In this document: positions 44,960 to 57,146 of the stretch, piece after piece
How positions within the stretch are numbered: the stretch's first letter is position 1
Layout of the letters: each line of letters opens with the position of its first letter
DNA from: Crocodylus rhombifer
Lineage: Eukaryota > Chordata > Crocodylia > Crocodylidae
Length of the DNA stretch: 64,000 nt
Reading direction: 5' to 3'
Assembly (NCBI GenBank): GCA_038503035.1
Contig: JAVSML010000049.1
Location: 496,001 to 560,000 of the forward strand
Position numbers and translations under genes: made by a program
Notes under the pieces: generated by a model
What the model was told of the DNA's origin: nothing
Seen by the model: the letters and a program-made list of their open reading frames with translations, nothing else
Databases searched by the model: none

Positions 44960-46435
44960 TAATGCTATCAACCCTACAATCCACATAGCCATTTTGCATT
45001 CTCAGTGCAATACAGAAGCAATTTCTCTACTGGAAATAAAGTCATTTGTCCTAGGAGCTTAAAACTGTACCTGAGTCGTCCCCATAATGTCTGAGCCTTG
45101 TGCACGTTGCAGGCATTCACAAGTAGCAGCAGGGGTGAACTTGCAGTGGTTACACTCGTGCTTCACTGGATGAGAAATCCTAAGATGAGGAATGAATAGA
45201 AATGGGGAAAAATATGATAAAATGCAAAAGACCCCCCACCCCCCATCAAAACAAGAAAAAGAAAGAGAGAAAGGAATTTAAATCCATGTGGTGTGCACAT
45301 AAAAACAAAAATAAAACCATGGTCCCAAGCAGCATTTAATTCAATTGAGCACAGCAATGTAGCATGAAAGAAGCAAGCATAGAGAGACATATTGCACATC
45401 AAACATATTTAAAGCTCTTCCCATGGTACGATTAACTTTTCCATCACGTGTTTGTAACTATGCTCAATGCTTCTTATGCTCTTTACATGAAAACTATGAA
45501 CTACTAGATTAAAGACAGAATTTAGTATCTGACTCTTCTAGTATGTTGTATATTGGACACAATAGAGAGCATGCTCCCTAAAAGCTAATACAAAAATTGT
45601 TTAAAGTTATCAATGTAGTATCATATTTCACTAGTGGCTTAAAAGGTAGAACAGACAGTGTTTTCAGAAAACTTTCTGGTACATGTCCATGGGGGACCCC
45701 AAAGAGAAAAACAGCCTTGTATTTAAGAAAGAAAAGAACTTAAAGTAACTTTGTAAAATATAATTTCATGGCGCATCTACATCCTGGGCAAAATCAACAG
45801 CATCACCAGTAAGATCACATGGAAAGTTTTGTAGTGAATAAAAAATAAAACATTTAATTGCAATGGAATGATATGCTCATAAAATCCCTCTGCTACCTAC
45901 ACATAGGCTAACCGGATCTGGAGTAAGCTTGATGGCATAGGGCTTCTTTTCCCTCAACTGAGCCAAATGGCAGAAATTGGATGGCGTCTTGGCTTTGCTT
46001 CTCCCATGTAGTGGCTTATGTTGCTGAACCAGTCTGAGGGTGTCAGAATTTGCTGTCCTTTCAGAGCATCTCATTTCATACCACGCTCATGAAAGTTTAT
46101 GCTAGGTATCTTTGATTTAACTAGCCTATAAGGTGCATATCTACCCTATCTTCTGCCAGAATTTGCTGCTGACATACACCAGTGACAAATGAATACACCA
46201 TCAAAGCAAGGAAGGAGAATGAAGGGACTTGTGCCTCCAAAGGCACCATTGGTTACGAATTACATTTGAAATGATGTGGTGTACACAGCACCTACTGCCA
46301 AGGGCAGTGCCTAAAGGCATACTCTAGGCCTTAGTTCTGAAAGCAGCCCTACATTTTCCTCTACTTACATTTATAGAACCAGAACAGGAATAAAAATGAC
46401 AGAGAAAAGCTAAAGCAGTAATGGTCTAGGAGTTA
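44960..46435. other. No gene seen
   Basis: AT-rich unique-looking sequence. The minus frames at 45163-45402 and 45877-46074 have no recognised domains. Confidence 0.55.
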
Positions 46436-46439
46436 TGCA

Positions 46440-46660
46440 AGAGGCAGGGATTTCTTAGAGTTATATCTTTTATTGGACCAACTTCAAGTTCAGCCTCAGA
46501 CCTGAAGAAGAGTGTTTTGCATTTGAAAGCTTATCTAACTAGATGCCAACTGTGCAGTTAGTCCAATAAAAGATATCACCCTAAGTAATCTTTGCCTCTC
46601 ATCATTCCTGGACTATTATGGCTACAGCAGCACTCTGACACTACTATAACATGAAAGATA
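46440..46660. mobile_element. Penelope-like terminal blocks, head to head
   Basis: 'ttatatcttttattggacca' (minus orientation) at about 46460 is followed by the plus-orientation block 'cagacctgaagaagagtgtt', 'gaaagctt' and 'ccaataaaagatatcaccct' to 46590. The typical tail 'tatggctacagcagcactct' follows. Two ends face each other with almost no spacer. Confidence 0.65.
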
Positions 46661-46714
46661 TTGAAATATGCTGCTTACAATGGAAAATCCATAGCCTAAA
46701 GAATGGTCATACCT

Positions 46715-46805
46715 AAATACGAATGTCTTGCATTCAAAAGCTTGAATAACTCTATCCAAACTATGCAGTTGATCCAATAAAATATATCACCCTAAGAAAT
46801 CCCTT
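46715..46805 (+). mobile_element. Penelope-like terminal fragment
   Basis: 'cttgcattcaaaagcttgaa' and 'gatccaataaaatatatcac' with 'cctaagaaatccc' match the end of the block just upstream. Decayed and short. Confidence 0.55.
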
Positions 46806-48089
46806 GCTGTAGTATTTTTAATAATAACAATGATAATGATAATACACTGGCTATGAAAATTTAAGGTCTCATCTTCCACTCTGGATGTCTTTGACATTAT
46901 TTAATATAATACACAAACACAGGTGGTAAATCCAACAAATCTCCCACCCCAACAGACACCAAACAAGTAAATGTTTTTTTCCCCCATCAGAATTCTTCCT
47001 CAAAAACAGCCACTTTTCATCTCCTAAGGAAAGATGGTTCCCAAAAGAAATGTGCTCCTGTTTCACAAGTCTGCATCGATGGAAAAAGACTGAATGGTGT
47101 AGATAGGGAGGACTCCTGGTTATCAACGGTCATTACAGTGGGTCGGTTATGTTTAAATGTAAACTAAGAGTGAAAAAAAATGATAATTCAGTAATTAGGG
47201 GCCCTGGATACATAACACTCCAACAATGGTATAAATACTTTGATTTTGTACAGGAAGGTAAATTACACAGTGTTCTGGAACAGACAGTTCACCAGTCATC
47301 CCTGGTAGCAGCTGCAGAGGCGCTATTACAGAATCTCAGTACTGTGTGTTGGGGAAGCATGTAAGTGCCTGCTGGCATTGATCAAATAGCTTCTACAAAA
47401 TAACCACATATATGCAATGCCTACCGTGTAAAACTTACAATGGTGCTTGTTTATGGTTGCTTTTCCCAGTGATAATTCTACACCGTATTCTAATAAATTG
47501 GACTAGAATATGGTTGCACAATGTATATGTTTCTTTTCTTACACAGGGCTTTAACACACTACATATTCAGAGTAAAGTTCAATACAACCCTGCTGTATTT
47601 TATTTGGAATGTCTTTTGTGGCTGGCTTTCCATTTAATTGTACAATAAACTTGATGCACATGTGGGATGTTACAGATTATCATGAGATTAACACATTAAT
47701 CACACAATCAGTGTAATGTCTGCCAGGAGCTACAGACAGTACTGAGCTGATGGCATGCTAGCCACCTTTTTCACTTAGGCAAATGAGGGAATAACTAAAT
47801 GTAATTGTATTTAATGATAATTGAAACCATAGAAGCCACTGCTCAGGGCAGAGACCAGCCTGGCAAAGAAGCCCAAGGAGAAACCAAGCACTGTAGCTTG
47901 AAAGGTATCAAATTGATTTACTGCAAATGCATGGGTTGGGGACATTTATGCGGTTGTAGCTGAGTTTAAGGGAAAGGAACCAGAAGGGAAAGAAACAGTG
48001 TGAGCAGCTGATAGTATGGTCCTGTGAAGGAGATGAGAGTACTCTATAGGACACAGTGGACTGGAAGGAAAGCAAGCTTGTATTTCAAA
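46806..48089. other. No gene seen
   Basis: AT-rich sequence leading into the old LINE. Chance frames only. A short run with 'gattaacacattaatcacac' at 47685 resembles an inverted-repeat end without a partner. Confidence 0.5.
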
Positions 48090-49722
48090 AGAAACTGCCT
48101 CCTGTTATTTGCTGTGTTCCGGGAGATAACCCACTTACTGGCAGGGCAAACCTGAAGGAGTAAGAAGACAGCACGGTGTAGGTTTTGCTATCAGTGATGA
48201 ACTTATGTTATTGTGTGAAGCTTTGATTGACGTGTTCATACATAACATGACACTTTGAGTTAGACTACAGAAGTGATTCATCAACTTTGTCAGTGTCTAT
48301 GTGGTGTCTAACTGCAGGCTAGTGATGAGAAGATAGACAGCTCTTATCAACCACTGGAAGAAATGATCAGCAGAATTCCACAGAAGCCATTCTAGTACTT
48401 GGAGACTTCAGTGTAAGGGTTAGGTCCAATGCTGAGATCTGGCCTGGGATTCTGGGTAGGCATGGTATTGGACGTATGAACGACAATGGTCAGAGAGTTC
48501 TTGAGCTCTGTGCCAGCCAAGACTTACTGGTGATCAAAACCTTTGCTGGTAACATCAGAAGAACATCGTGGAGACACCCAAGGTCAAAGCATTGGCATCG
48601 GCTGGACTTGGTACTGATACGACATACATGCTTGAAAGAAATCCTGCGTACATGATCCTTTCGAAGTGCCGACTGTGACACAGACCACTTTCTTGAGAGC
48701 TGTACAATTTCAAGCTAAGAAGATCCACTGCAATAAACCTGCTAGACAACCTCAATTAACTTGTGCCAAACCAATGATCCTGTCAAGAAATAGCTTTTCA
48801 ATAAAGAAGTAGCAAAGTCAGCCCAAACAAGCGAAACTATCCAATTCATGGGAAGTCCTGAAGACAAGTATGTACAATGAGGCAATCAAGAGTTTTGGAA
48901 AGAATACTAAGAAAAACTTCAACTGGTTTGTAGGCCATTTGGAGGTATTGCAGCCCCTTATTGAGAGAAAAACAACTGCCCTAATTACCTACAAGGCTAC
49001 TCCTACTTTCCAAAACACTTATTCAAAAACCTAAGATAAGCTCATAAGGCTGTTCAAACACCTTCCAGGAGGGATGCTCAAGAATTTTGGTTGGGTCTCT
49101 GCAACAGCATCCAACAGGCGGCTGATGCAGGTGACAGTAGATGCTCCTACAAAGCCATTAGGTTAACAAAGTACAAGATAACTCCATTGAAAGACCTGGA
49201 TGGTAATATCATAACTGATAAGGGGAAGCAACTGGAGAGGTGGATTGAGCACTATGGAATTATATACTCAAGGGAGTCTGTAGTAGACTAATGTATGCTA
49301 AATGAATTGCCTGGGCCTAAAGTTATGACTTTGCTGGATGCCAAACCTACACTAAAGGAACATGAACAATAACAAAGCTTCAGGATCTGACTGCTTACCT
49401 CCTGAAATTTACAGTTGTGCAAACAAAGACTTGCTACAAAGATTACATGAGGTATTGCTACTGTGTTGGAAAAAAGAAACTGCTCTGCAAGATTTCAAGG
49501 ACACTTGTTTCATCCAATTCAATAAAAACAAAGGAGACAGAAGTGACTGTAATAACCACAGAGGTTTATCTTGTCCCAACATGACGTGAGAAATCTTAAG
49601 CCATATTCTTTTACCTAGACTTCAAACATTAGCTGAGGGAATCTATCCTCAGAGCCAGGGTGGCTTCTGCTTACAAAGGTCCACCATAGATATGGTCTTC
49701 TCTGTCAGACATCCAATGTCTC
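48090..49722 (+). pseudogene. Old non-CR1 LINE: endonuclease and start of RT
   Basis: Broken plus-strand frames follow an APE-type endonuclease: 'VGFAISDEL' near 48180, 'LGDFSVRV' near 48400, 'SQDLLVIKTF', 'SWRHPRSKHWHRLDLVLIRH' near 48570-48630, and 'SADCDTDHFL' near 48665. These are the conserved blocks around the catalytic Asp and His. Then come an inter-domain region and RT motif 1-2 text at 49091-49589 ('ITDKGKQLERWIEHYG', 'NKASGSDCLPPEIY', 'DFKDTCFIQFNKNKGDRSDCNNHRGLS'). The wording differs from CR1 and resembles RTE-like or related LINEs with a C-terminal zinc finger. The clade is not certain. It continues at 49830, 52572 and 57278. Confidence 0.78.
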
Positions 49723-49828
49723 CAACTATTTAGTTGGTCTAATAAAAGATACCAGATTCACCCAAAGAACCTTGTCTGCCTATGTCCTTAGACTAACATG
49801 GCTACAACCTATACCTACTGTACAAGGC
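49723..49828 (+). mobile_element. Penelope-like fragment inserted in the old LINE
   Basis: 'ccaactatttagttggtcta', 'ataaaagataccag' and 'cccaaagaaccttgtctgcc', followed by the tail 'gactaacatggctacaacct', interrupt the LINE reading frame between 'DMVFSVRH' and 'KKAFLTVSRSW'. It is truncated just upstream of the hairpin part of the block. Confidence 0.75.
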
Positions 49829-49970
49829 TTTTATAGATTAAAAAAAAGCCTTCCTTACAGTTAGTCGATCATGGCTTTACATTGTTCTGAAGAAGCTTGG
49901 TTGTCCATCTATACTGCTAAACCTTATAAAATCCTTACGTGATGGCAAGAAGGCAACTGTAACATATGAA
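49829..49970 (+). pseudogene. Old LINE RT segment (motif A region)
   Basis: The frame reads 'KKAFLTVSRSWLYIVLKKLGCP', an RT core segment of the old LINE. It is flanked by the Penelope fragment on one side and by the plus-strand CR1 on the other, and ends in TATGAA at 49965-49970. Confidence 0.72.
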
Positions 49971-52565
49971 AAGCAAGAGTCTGACTCATTATGGGTTAGG
50001 ATCGATGGAGGTCATGGAGAAAGGGATTTGGTGGTAGGGGTCTGCTACAGACCCCGACACAAAGGGGAAGAACTAGATATTGAACTCCAGAGGCAGCTCT
50101 CGGAGACCATAAAGACTAGGGAGGCGGTAGTCATGGGGGACCTAAACTACCCTGACATCTGCTGGGAGACGCAGACAGCAAATTCCCACTGTTCATGCAG
50201 GTTCCTATCCTGTGTACAGGACCTCCACCTGTCACAGGAGGTACATGGTCCCACTAGGGGGAATGGCTTACTGGACTTGGTATTGGCAACAGGGGATGAC
50301 ATGGAAGGGGACCTACAGATCAGTGGTTACCTAGGACAGTGACCATTAAATAATAGAATTCATCATAAGGCATAGAGTGGGTAAGGTAACTAGTAGGGTG
50401 GAAGTGCTAGACTTTAGGAAGGCTAATTTCAGCAAACTCAGGCGTTTAGTCAATGACTCACTGCACAGTAAGAGATTTGGCAAGTTGAGAGCCCAGGAAG
50501 GGTGTCTGTACCTTAAGGAAACAATCCTTTGGGCACAGAGGGAGCCGATTCTGATAAGGGGGAAAAGGGGGAAAGGGGCAAAGTGGCTTCCTTGGCTGAC
50601 CAGAGAAATCCAGAGCAGCCTAAGGGCAAAAAGGGAGGCATATAAGCAGTGAAAACAGGGAGAGATTACTAAAGAGGAGTATGCCTCCTCAGCACGCAGT
50701 TGTAGGGAGACCGTTAGAAAGGCCAAAGCTACCATGGAGCTGAGGATGGCTTCCCAAGTTAGAGATAACAAAAAATTGTTTTTCAGATATATAGGGAGTA
50801 AAAGGGAAGGCCCAGGGCAGTATAGGACCACTACTGAATGGGCAAGTGCGACTGGTGACAGACAGAGAGGAAAAGGCTGAACTCCTCAATGAGTTCTTTG
50901 CCTCAGTCTTCCTAAATGAGGGGCAATATAAGTCTCACAATGGGACTGTGGAGAGGCAACAGCTGGGTGCCAGACTACCAAATGCTGACTCTGAGATGTT
51001 GCAGTCACTTGGAAGGACTGGATGTGTTTAAGTCAGCCAGCCCAGATGAGCTCCATCTGAGGGTACTGAAGGCACTGGCCAATATCACTGCACAGCCACT
51101 GGCAAAATATTTGAGCACTCATGGCATATGGGACAGGTCCTGGAGGACTGGAAAAGGGCCAATGTGGTCCCTATATTCAAGAAGGGGAGGAAGGAGGATC
51201 CAGGCCACTATAGGCCAATCAGTCTCACCTCCATCCTTGGCAAAGTCTTTGAAAAGATTATGAAGGCACATATATGTGAGAGCCCAGCAGGAAAAATTAT
51301 GCTGAGGGGAAACCAGCGCGGGTTCACAGCAGGTAAATTGTGCCTGACTAATCTAGTCTCTTTTTATGACCAGGTTACAAAACACCTCAACGCAGGAGTA
51401 GGGGTTGATATTGTTTACTTAGACTTCAGGAAGGTCTTCAATACGGTATCCCACCCCATACTGGTGAACAAGTAAGAGGCTGTGACTTGGATGATTACAC
51501 AGTCCGGTGGGTGGCAAATTGGCTAGAGGGTCATAACCAGAGAGTGGTAGTGGATGGGTCGGTATCAACCTGGAAGGGCGTGGGCAGTGGGGTCCCGCAG
51601 GACTTGTTCCTTGGACCGATACTCTTCAATGTCTTCATCAGTGACTTGGACGCGGGAGTGAAGTGTACTCTGTCCAAGTTTGTGGATGATACAAAACTGT
51701 GGGGAGAAGTAGACACACCAGAGAGCAGAGAACAACTACAGGCAGACCTGGACAGGTTGGACAAATGGGCAGAAAACAACAGAATGCAATTTAACAAGGA
51801 GAAATGCAAAGTGCTGCACCTAGGGAGGAAAAATGTCCAGCACACCAACTGCCTAGGAAATGACCTGCCCAGTAGCACGGAAATGGAAAGGGATCTTGGA
51901 GTCCTAGTGGGCTCCAAGAAGAACATGAGTTGTCAGCATGACAAAGTCATCAGAAAAGCTAACTGCACTTTATCATGCATCAGCAGATGCATGACAAACA
52001 GAACCAAGGAGGTGATACTTCCCCTCTATCGGGCACTGGTCAGATCGCAGTTGGAGTACTGCATTCAGTTTTTGGTCACAGCACTTTGAGAGAGATGTGG
52101 ATAACCTGGAGAGGATCCAGAGAAGGGCCACTCGTATGGTTAAGGACTTGCAGGCCAAGCCCTATGAGGAGAGACTAGGGCACTTGGACCTCTTCAACCT
52201 CCGCAAGAGAAGGTTGAGAGGAGACCTTGTGGCTGACTATAAATTCATCATGAGGGCACAGAAGGGAATTGGTGAGGCTCTTCTCACCAAGGAGTCCTGG
52301 GGAGTCACAAGAAATAATGGACATAAACTAGCTGAGAGCAGATTTAGACTGGACATTAGGAGGAACTTCTTCACAGTTACGGTGGCCAAGGTCTAGAATG
52401 GGCTCCCAAGGGAGGTGGTGCTCTCCCCTACCCTGGGAGTCTTTAAGATGATGCTGGATGGGCATCTGGCTGGACTCATCTGAACCGAGCACTCTTTCCT
52501 GTCTATGCAGGGGGTCAGACTTGATGATCTATTGAGGTCCCTTCCAACCCTAACATCTATGAATC
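49971..52565 (+). pseudogene. CR1 LINE, 5'-truncated in endonuclease, otherwise complete
   Basis: The copy starts inside the APE endonuclease ('LWVRIDGGHGERDLVVGV', then 'VVMGDLNYPDICWE' with the catalytic Asp, and 'GLLDLVLATGDD'). The linker and RT follow in several frames: 50377-50652, 51128-51475 ('VVPIFKKGRKEDPGHYRPIS', 'VYLDFRKVFNTVSH'), 51487-52089 ('WVANWLEGHNQRVVVDGS', catalytic FVDD in place of FADD, 'CKVLHLGRKN', 'LEYCIQF') and 52097-52396. The 3' UTR ends in 'tctatgaatctatgaatc'. The product would be a target-primed reverse transcriptase, but stops and frameshifts kill it. Confidence 0.9.
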
Positions 52566-52571
52566 TATGAA

Positions 52572-52960
52572 TCATTCAACATCAACATGAACAATAGAAT
52601 GAAGCAGGGCTGCGTACTGGCTCCCATATTGTTTAATATTGACTTCTCATTCCTGCTTCAACACATGATGTTCAAGAGGGTGTCTGTCTCATCACTAGAC
52701 ATGACTGAGGACTGTTTAACATTGCAAAGTCCAGAGCTCAGATGAAAGTAAACTCATCGTAAGAGACCTGTTGTTTGCAGGTGATGCAGCCCTGTGGCTC
52801 ACAGTGTTCATACTCTACAACAACTCATTACCTACTTCTCTGATTCATACAAAATAGCTGAGCTAGCAATAAGCTTGAAAAAAAGACTGTTTTCATGCAC
52901 CAAGGCTCTTCGGAACCAGTTCCAGATATCACCCTAAATGTATTTATGTGGATGTTGTTT
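52572..52960 (+). pseudogene. Old LINE RT segment (after the catalytic region)
   Basis: It reads 'NNRMKQGCVLAPILFNIDF' at about 52590-52645, then 'VCR' and 'GDAALW' near 52775-52795 in place of the catalytic block, and 'LQQLITYFSDSYKIAELAIS' at 52815-52875. This is the segment expected between motif B and the thumb of the same LINE as 48090-49722. Frameshifts are present. Confidence 0.72.
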
Positions 52961-53234
52961 CATAGATTTCATAGATTTCATAGACATTAGGGCTGGAAGG
53001 GACCTCGGGAGATCATCGAGTCCAGTCCCCTGCCCAAAGGGCAGGAAGTCAGCTGGGGTCATAGGATCCCAGCAAGATAAGCATCCAATTTACTCTTGAA
53101 GGTGTTCAATGTAGGTGCTTGAACCACCTCCGCTGGCAGACTGTTCCAGACCTTGGGGGCTCGGACAGTAAAAAAATTCTTCCTTATGTCCAGCCTGAAA
53201 CGGTCTTGCAGGAGTTTGTGACTGTTCGACCTTG

Positions 53235-54521
53235 TCATCCCTTGGGGCGCTCTGGTGAACAGACCAGATCCTGGTGGTCACCCCTGATAAACTTATAGGT
53301 GGCCATCAGATCCCCCCTGAGCCTGCGCTTTTCCAGGCTAAAGAGTCCCATGGCTCTCAGCCTGTCATCGTAAGATCTGTTTTCCTGACCTCTGATCATG
53401 AGTGTGGCTCTCCTCTGGACTCTCTCAAGCTTCTCCACATCCTTTTTGAATTCTGGAGCCCAAAACTGGACGCAGTACTCCAGCTGCGATGCGGCCTCAC
53501 CAAGGCCGAGTACAAGGGGAGAATGACGTCCCGGGATTTGCTTGAGAAGCATCTATGGATGCACGCCAGCATTTTGGTCGCTTTACTAGCCGCAGCATCG
53601 CATTGCAGGCTCATGTTCATCTTGTGGTCAATGATGACCCCCAAGTCTTTCTTCTGTAGTGCTAACCAACGTAGCACTGCTGAGCCTATAAAGGTGCTGC
53701 AGGTTTTTCCTCCCAAGGTGGAGAACCTTGCATTTTTCGGTGTTAAACACCATCAGGTTCTCGTCTGCCCATTTGCTGAGCTTGTCCAGGTCAGCCTGGA
53801 TCACCCGCCTATCTTCTGGCGTGGATGCTTTGCCCCAAAGTTTGGTGTCATCGGCGAACTTGGCCAGTCCACTCCTGACTTCAATGTCCACATCGTTAAC
53901 GAAGATGTTGAACAGTATGGGTCCCAGGACAGAGCCTTGAGGGACCCCACTGGTTACAGGGCACCATGATGAGTGACTGCCATCAATCACAACCCTCTGG
54001 GTCCGACCACGAAGCCAATTTCCCAGCCAGCGGATAGTGGTGGAGCCAAGGCTACAACTGGGCAGTTTGGCCAAGAGGTGATCATGGGATACCAGATCAA
54101 AAGCTTTTTTGAAGTCAAGATATATGACATCAATCTCTTCTCCCTTGTCCAGGTGATAGGTCACCTGGTCATAGAAGGAAATGAGATTGGTCAAACAAGA
54201 CCTACCCGCAACAAACCTGTGCTGGCTGTCCCTTAGAATGTTAGCGTGGGCCAGTCCCTCAAGGATGGCCTCCTTAATAAACTTTTCTAAGATCTTCCCC
54301 AGGATAGAAGTCAGGCTAATGGGCCTGTAGTTAGCGAGATCCACTCTCCTCCCTTTCTTGAAGATCGGCACCACATTGGCCTTCTTCCAGTCTTCGGGCA
54401 CTACACCAGAGCGCCAGGAGTTTTCAAAGATCCGTGCCAGGGGCTGGGCTATGACGCTTGCCAGCTCCTTGAGTACCCTGGGGTGCAGGTTGTCAGGGCC
54501 AGCTGACTTGAAGCTACTCAA
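53235..54521 (-). pseudogene. CR1 ORF2, second part: reverse transcriptase, frameshifted
   Basis: The frame 54521-53628 (297 residues) holds the RT fingers and palm: 'NVVPIFKKGRRV', 'NYRPISLTSILGKILEKF', 'VIYLDFKKAFDLVSH' (catalytic Asp), 'TSGVPQGSVLGPILFNIF' and the FADD catalytic pair ('KFADDTKLWG'). Two further frames, 53716-53396 and 53552-53235, carry the C-terminal part ('LGVIIDHKM', '[10 protein letters not shown]', '[13 protein letters not shown]'). At least two frameshifts separate the three frames. With the one at 54514-54521, ORF2 has about three lesions and is not translatable as one protein. Confidence 0.9.
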
Positions 54522-55854
54522 GGTGTTCCTTCACGAGGTCAGCATTGATGAAGGGTAAGGGATTCCCCTCACCCAGATTTCCCTGTCCCATAGCAGGCAT
54601 GGGCATCCCGTGTGACTGATGAAAGACTGACGTAAAGTACCTATTTAATAGGTTGGCTTTTTCCTGGGCGTCAGTTGTCAGTTGCCCCATCTGGTTTAGC
54701 AGGGGTCCAACATTGCCCTTGCTTTTCCTCCGGCTCCCCACATATCTGAAAAAGGACTTTTTGTTGTCCTTGATGCCTGAAGCTAGTTGGAGTTCAGTTG
54801 CAGCCTTGGCTTTCCTGCTTTGGTCCCTGCAGGAGCGGACCAGCGCGGAGTAATCCTCCTTGGAGGTGAATCCCGTCCTCCATCCTTTGTAGGCTTTCCT
54901 TTTTAGCCACAGTAGGTCCGCTAGGTTTCTGGAGAGCCAGGAGGGCTGCTGTGCCTTCTTGCTGCCTTTCCTCCATGTTGGAATAGATTTGGCTTGTGCA
55001 CTGAGGATCGCTTCCTTGAGAAGCAACCACTCTTCTTGAACTCCCATCTCCCTGGGGTCATGGTCCCTGAGGGCCTCACTGACTAGCCTCTTGAGCTTGT
55101 CAAAGTCGGCTTTTCTGAAGTCAAGGACTTGTGTGTTGCTGACTGACTTGCCAGCTTTACGGCGGATGGTGAAGGTGATCAGCTCGTGGTCACTGTCACC
55201 CAACTTCCCATCAATCACTAGGTCGCCGATTAGGTCGTCCCCCGTAGCCAGTACCAGGTCAAGCAGCGCTTTGCCTCTCGTTGGCCCATAGACTTCTTGA
55301 GTCAGGTAGAGGTCATCCACGCATGAGAGAAAGCTTTGCGCCCGCTCAGATTTAGCTGAGTGATCTTCCCAGGAGATGTCTGGGTAATTGAAGTCACCCA
55401 TGACAACCAAGGTCCTGGAGCAAGCGGCCTCAGTCAGTTCACGGGCGAACTCCTGGTCAAGCTCGGGACTTTGAGTGGGAGGTCTGTAGTAGACTCCCAC
55501 CGTTGTGTCCCCTGTGCCGAATTCCCCACGAATTTTTACCCAGAGGGTCTCTAGCTGTCCATGCCGGTCGCCAACATCAGCTTGCAGGGACATGTAGCTT
55601 TCCTTCACATAGACAGCTACACCTCCGCCCCTTTTGTCAATACGATCCCTCCTGTATAGGGTATAGCCCTCTATACCCGTGGTCCAGTTATGGGTGGAGT
55701 CCCACCAGGTCTCCGTTATCCCAATGACATCATATTTGTTTGCACTGAGCAGGAGGACGAGCTCGTCCTGCTTGTTGCCCAGGCTCCTGGCATTAGTGTA
55801 CAGGCAGGCAAGTGTGCCCTTGGGGGCTGTTGCCTTGCCCACAGATTGTGCCAC
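54514..55854 (-). pseudogene. CR1 ORF2, first part: APE endonuclease and linker
   Basis: A 446-residue open frame. Residues of about 15-235 form an apurinic-like endonuclease: LYTNARSL (Asn), GITETWW (catalytic Glu), VVMGDFNYPD (Asp/Asn), LDLVLATGDD, and SDHELI (Asp-His). This domain nicks target DNA for reverse transcription. The linker ('RDQSRKAKAATE', 'FFRYVGSRR') leads towards RT. The frame ends at 54514, where the RT frame (54521-53628) has already begun, so a single frameshift of one or two bases breaks ORF2 here. No endonuclease motif is visibly damaged. Confidence 0.88.
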
Positions 55855-55970
55855 GGCTGGGGCAGGGGTGGGCTCCCTTAAGTGCCCCCTTAAGTGCCTT
55901 GGTCCGCTGGCTTTGCAAGGGCCGTTCAGCGGGCCAGCAGTGGCAGTAGTCCCCCCATCCCCCAGCGGGC

Positions 55971-57146
55971 TTAGTTTAAAGCCCGGTGGAGCAGGTCAGC
56001 CAGCCTGGCTGAGAAGAGCCTCCTCCCCAGGGGAGAGAGGTGGAGGCCATCTCTTCCCAGCAGCTCGCTGCCTCTCTCTCCAAAGAGCGGGCTGTGGTCA
56101 TGGAAGCCAAAGCCTTCCCGATAACACCAGCGCCGCAGTCTTTGGTTCACCTCGTGGATCCTCCTCTCCCTCCTCAGCCCATAGCCCGAGACTGGGAGGA
56201 TCGAGGAAAACACCACCTGAGCTCCCAGACCCCTAAGCCCCGCTTCCAACTCCCTGTAGCGCCTCATGACCTGGCTGGGGGTGCTCCGAGCCATGTCATT
56301 GGTGCCCACATGAATAAGGAGCATGGGATAGTGGTCTGTGGACCGGAGGAGCTGCGGGATCCTCTCCGCTATGTCTCGGATGCGGGCCCCCGGGTAGCAG
56401 CAGACTTCCCGGGCTAAGGGGTCGGGGTGGCAGATTGCCCCCTCAGTGCCCCGCAGGATGGAGTCTCCCACAACAAACACCTTACGCTTTGTCCTGGGAA
56501 GAGTGGGGCCAGTAGCTGCGGTCGAGCCTGGGTTGCCTGCGGGAGCTGGCAACTGCGTGGGCTCTGCTGGGGCTGCAAGAGGTGCGAACCTGTTGCTAAG
56601 CTCCGGCAGGGCAGGGGCCTTGGTGCGGCGGGCCTTGGGGCCCTTGACCACCTTGGTCCATGCCCCTGACTGGGCAGAGCGGGATGTCCCAGAGTCCTCC
56701 TTAGTCGCGGAGGGAGACAGAGCTCTCCCCTGCGGCTCCCGGGGGAGAAGGGCCTGGCAGTAGGAGTCTATCTCCTGCTCACAGTCCCTGATGGCACGCG
56801 GTCTCTGGACTGTGGCCTGGAGCTCCTCCAGCTGGCGCGCCAGAGACCCCAGTAGGGAGCAGACCCCGCAAGGGGAGGTGGCCATGGTCCTGGGCCCCAG
56901 AGCCTGAAAAAGGGATAGGCAGCCCCTGCAGCCAAGAGCCAGGGGCTCCATCTGCGTGGAGCCCAGAACCATGGGCTCCATCTGGGTGGCCGTCTCTGAG
57001 GTGCCCAGTGGAGGGGCCGCAGAGCCCGAGGGGACCCTCGGGGTGCGGCGCGTGCCCATCCGTGTCATGCCTCTGGTAGGCTGGCTACGGCTGGGGCTGG
57101 CTATGGCTGGCGGGGGTCGCAGGCAGGGTCTCGTGCCCTCCCACAC
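55971..57146 (-). CDS. CR1 ORF1 protein with SGNH esterase-like domain
   Basis: An uninterrupted 391-residue frame. The N-terminal third is Pro/Thr/Arg-rich. Cysteines at about residues 73-96 ('LGCRGCLS', 'SPCGVCSL') form a zinc-binding-like pair, followed by a short leucine-rich, probably coiled-coil segment ('LARQLEELQATVQ'). After a basic linker, residues of about 222-391 form an SGNH/GDSL hydrolase-like domain: VVGDS with the nucleophile Ser, VGTND with the conserved Asn, and DGLHLS with the Asp/His pair. In CR1 elements ORF1 acts with element RNA in the ribonucleoprotein, and the esterase-like domain is a known feature. All these residues are present, so the frame could still give a protein. 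I chose the first Met of the frame; an internal start is possible. Confidence 0.85.
   Translation of the reverse strand: MWEGTRPCLRPPPAIASPSRSQPTRGMTRMGTRRTPRVPSGSAAPPLGTSETATQMEPMVLGSTQMEPLALGCRGCLSLFQALGPRTMATSPCGVCSLLGSLARQLEELQATVQRPRAIRDCEQEIDSYCQALLPREPQGRALSPSATKEDSGTSRSAQSGAWTKVVKGPKARRTKAPALPELSNRFAPLAAPAEPTQLPAPAGNPGSTAATGPTLPRTKRKVFVVGDSILRGTEGAICHPDPLAREVCCYPGARIRDIAERIPQLLRSTDHYPMLLIHVGTNDMARSTPSQVMRRYRELEAGLRGLGAQVVFSSILPVSGYGLRRERRIHEVNQRLRRWCYREGFGFHDHSPLFGERGSELLGRDGLHLSPLGRRLFSARLADLLHRALN

Noticed and set aside
53274..53969. 231-residue plus-strand frame inside the minus-strand CR1
   Set aside because: It is the antisense shadow of the CR1 reverse transcriptase region.
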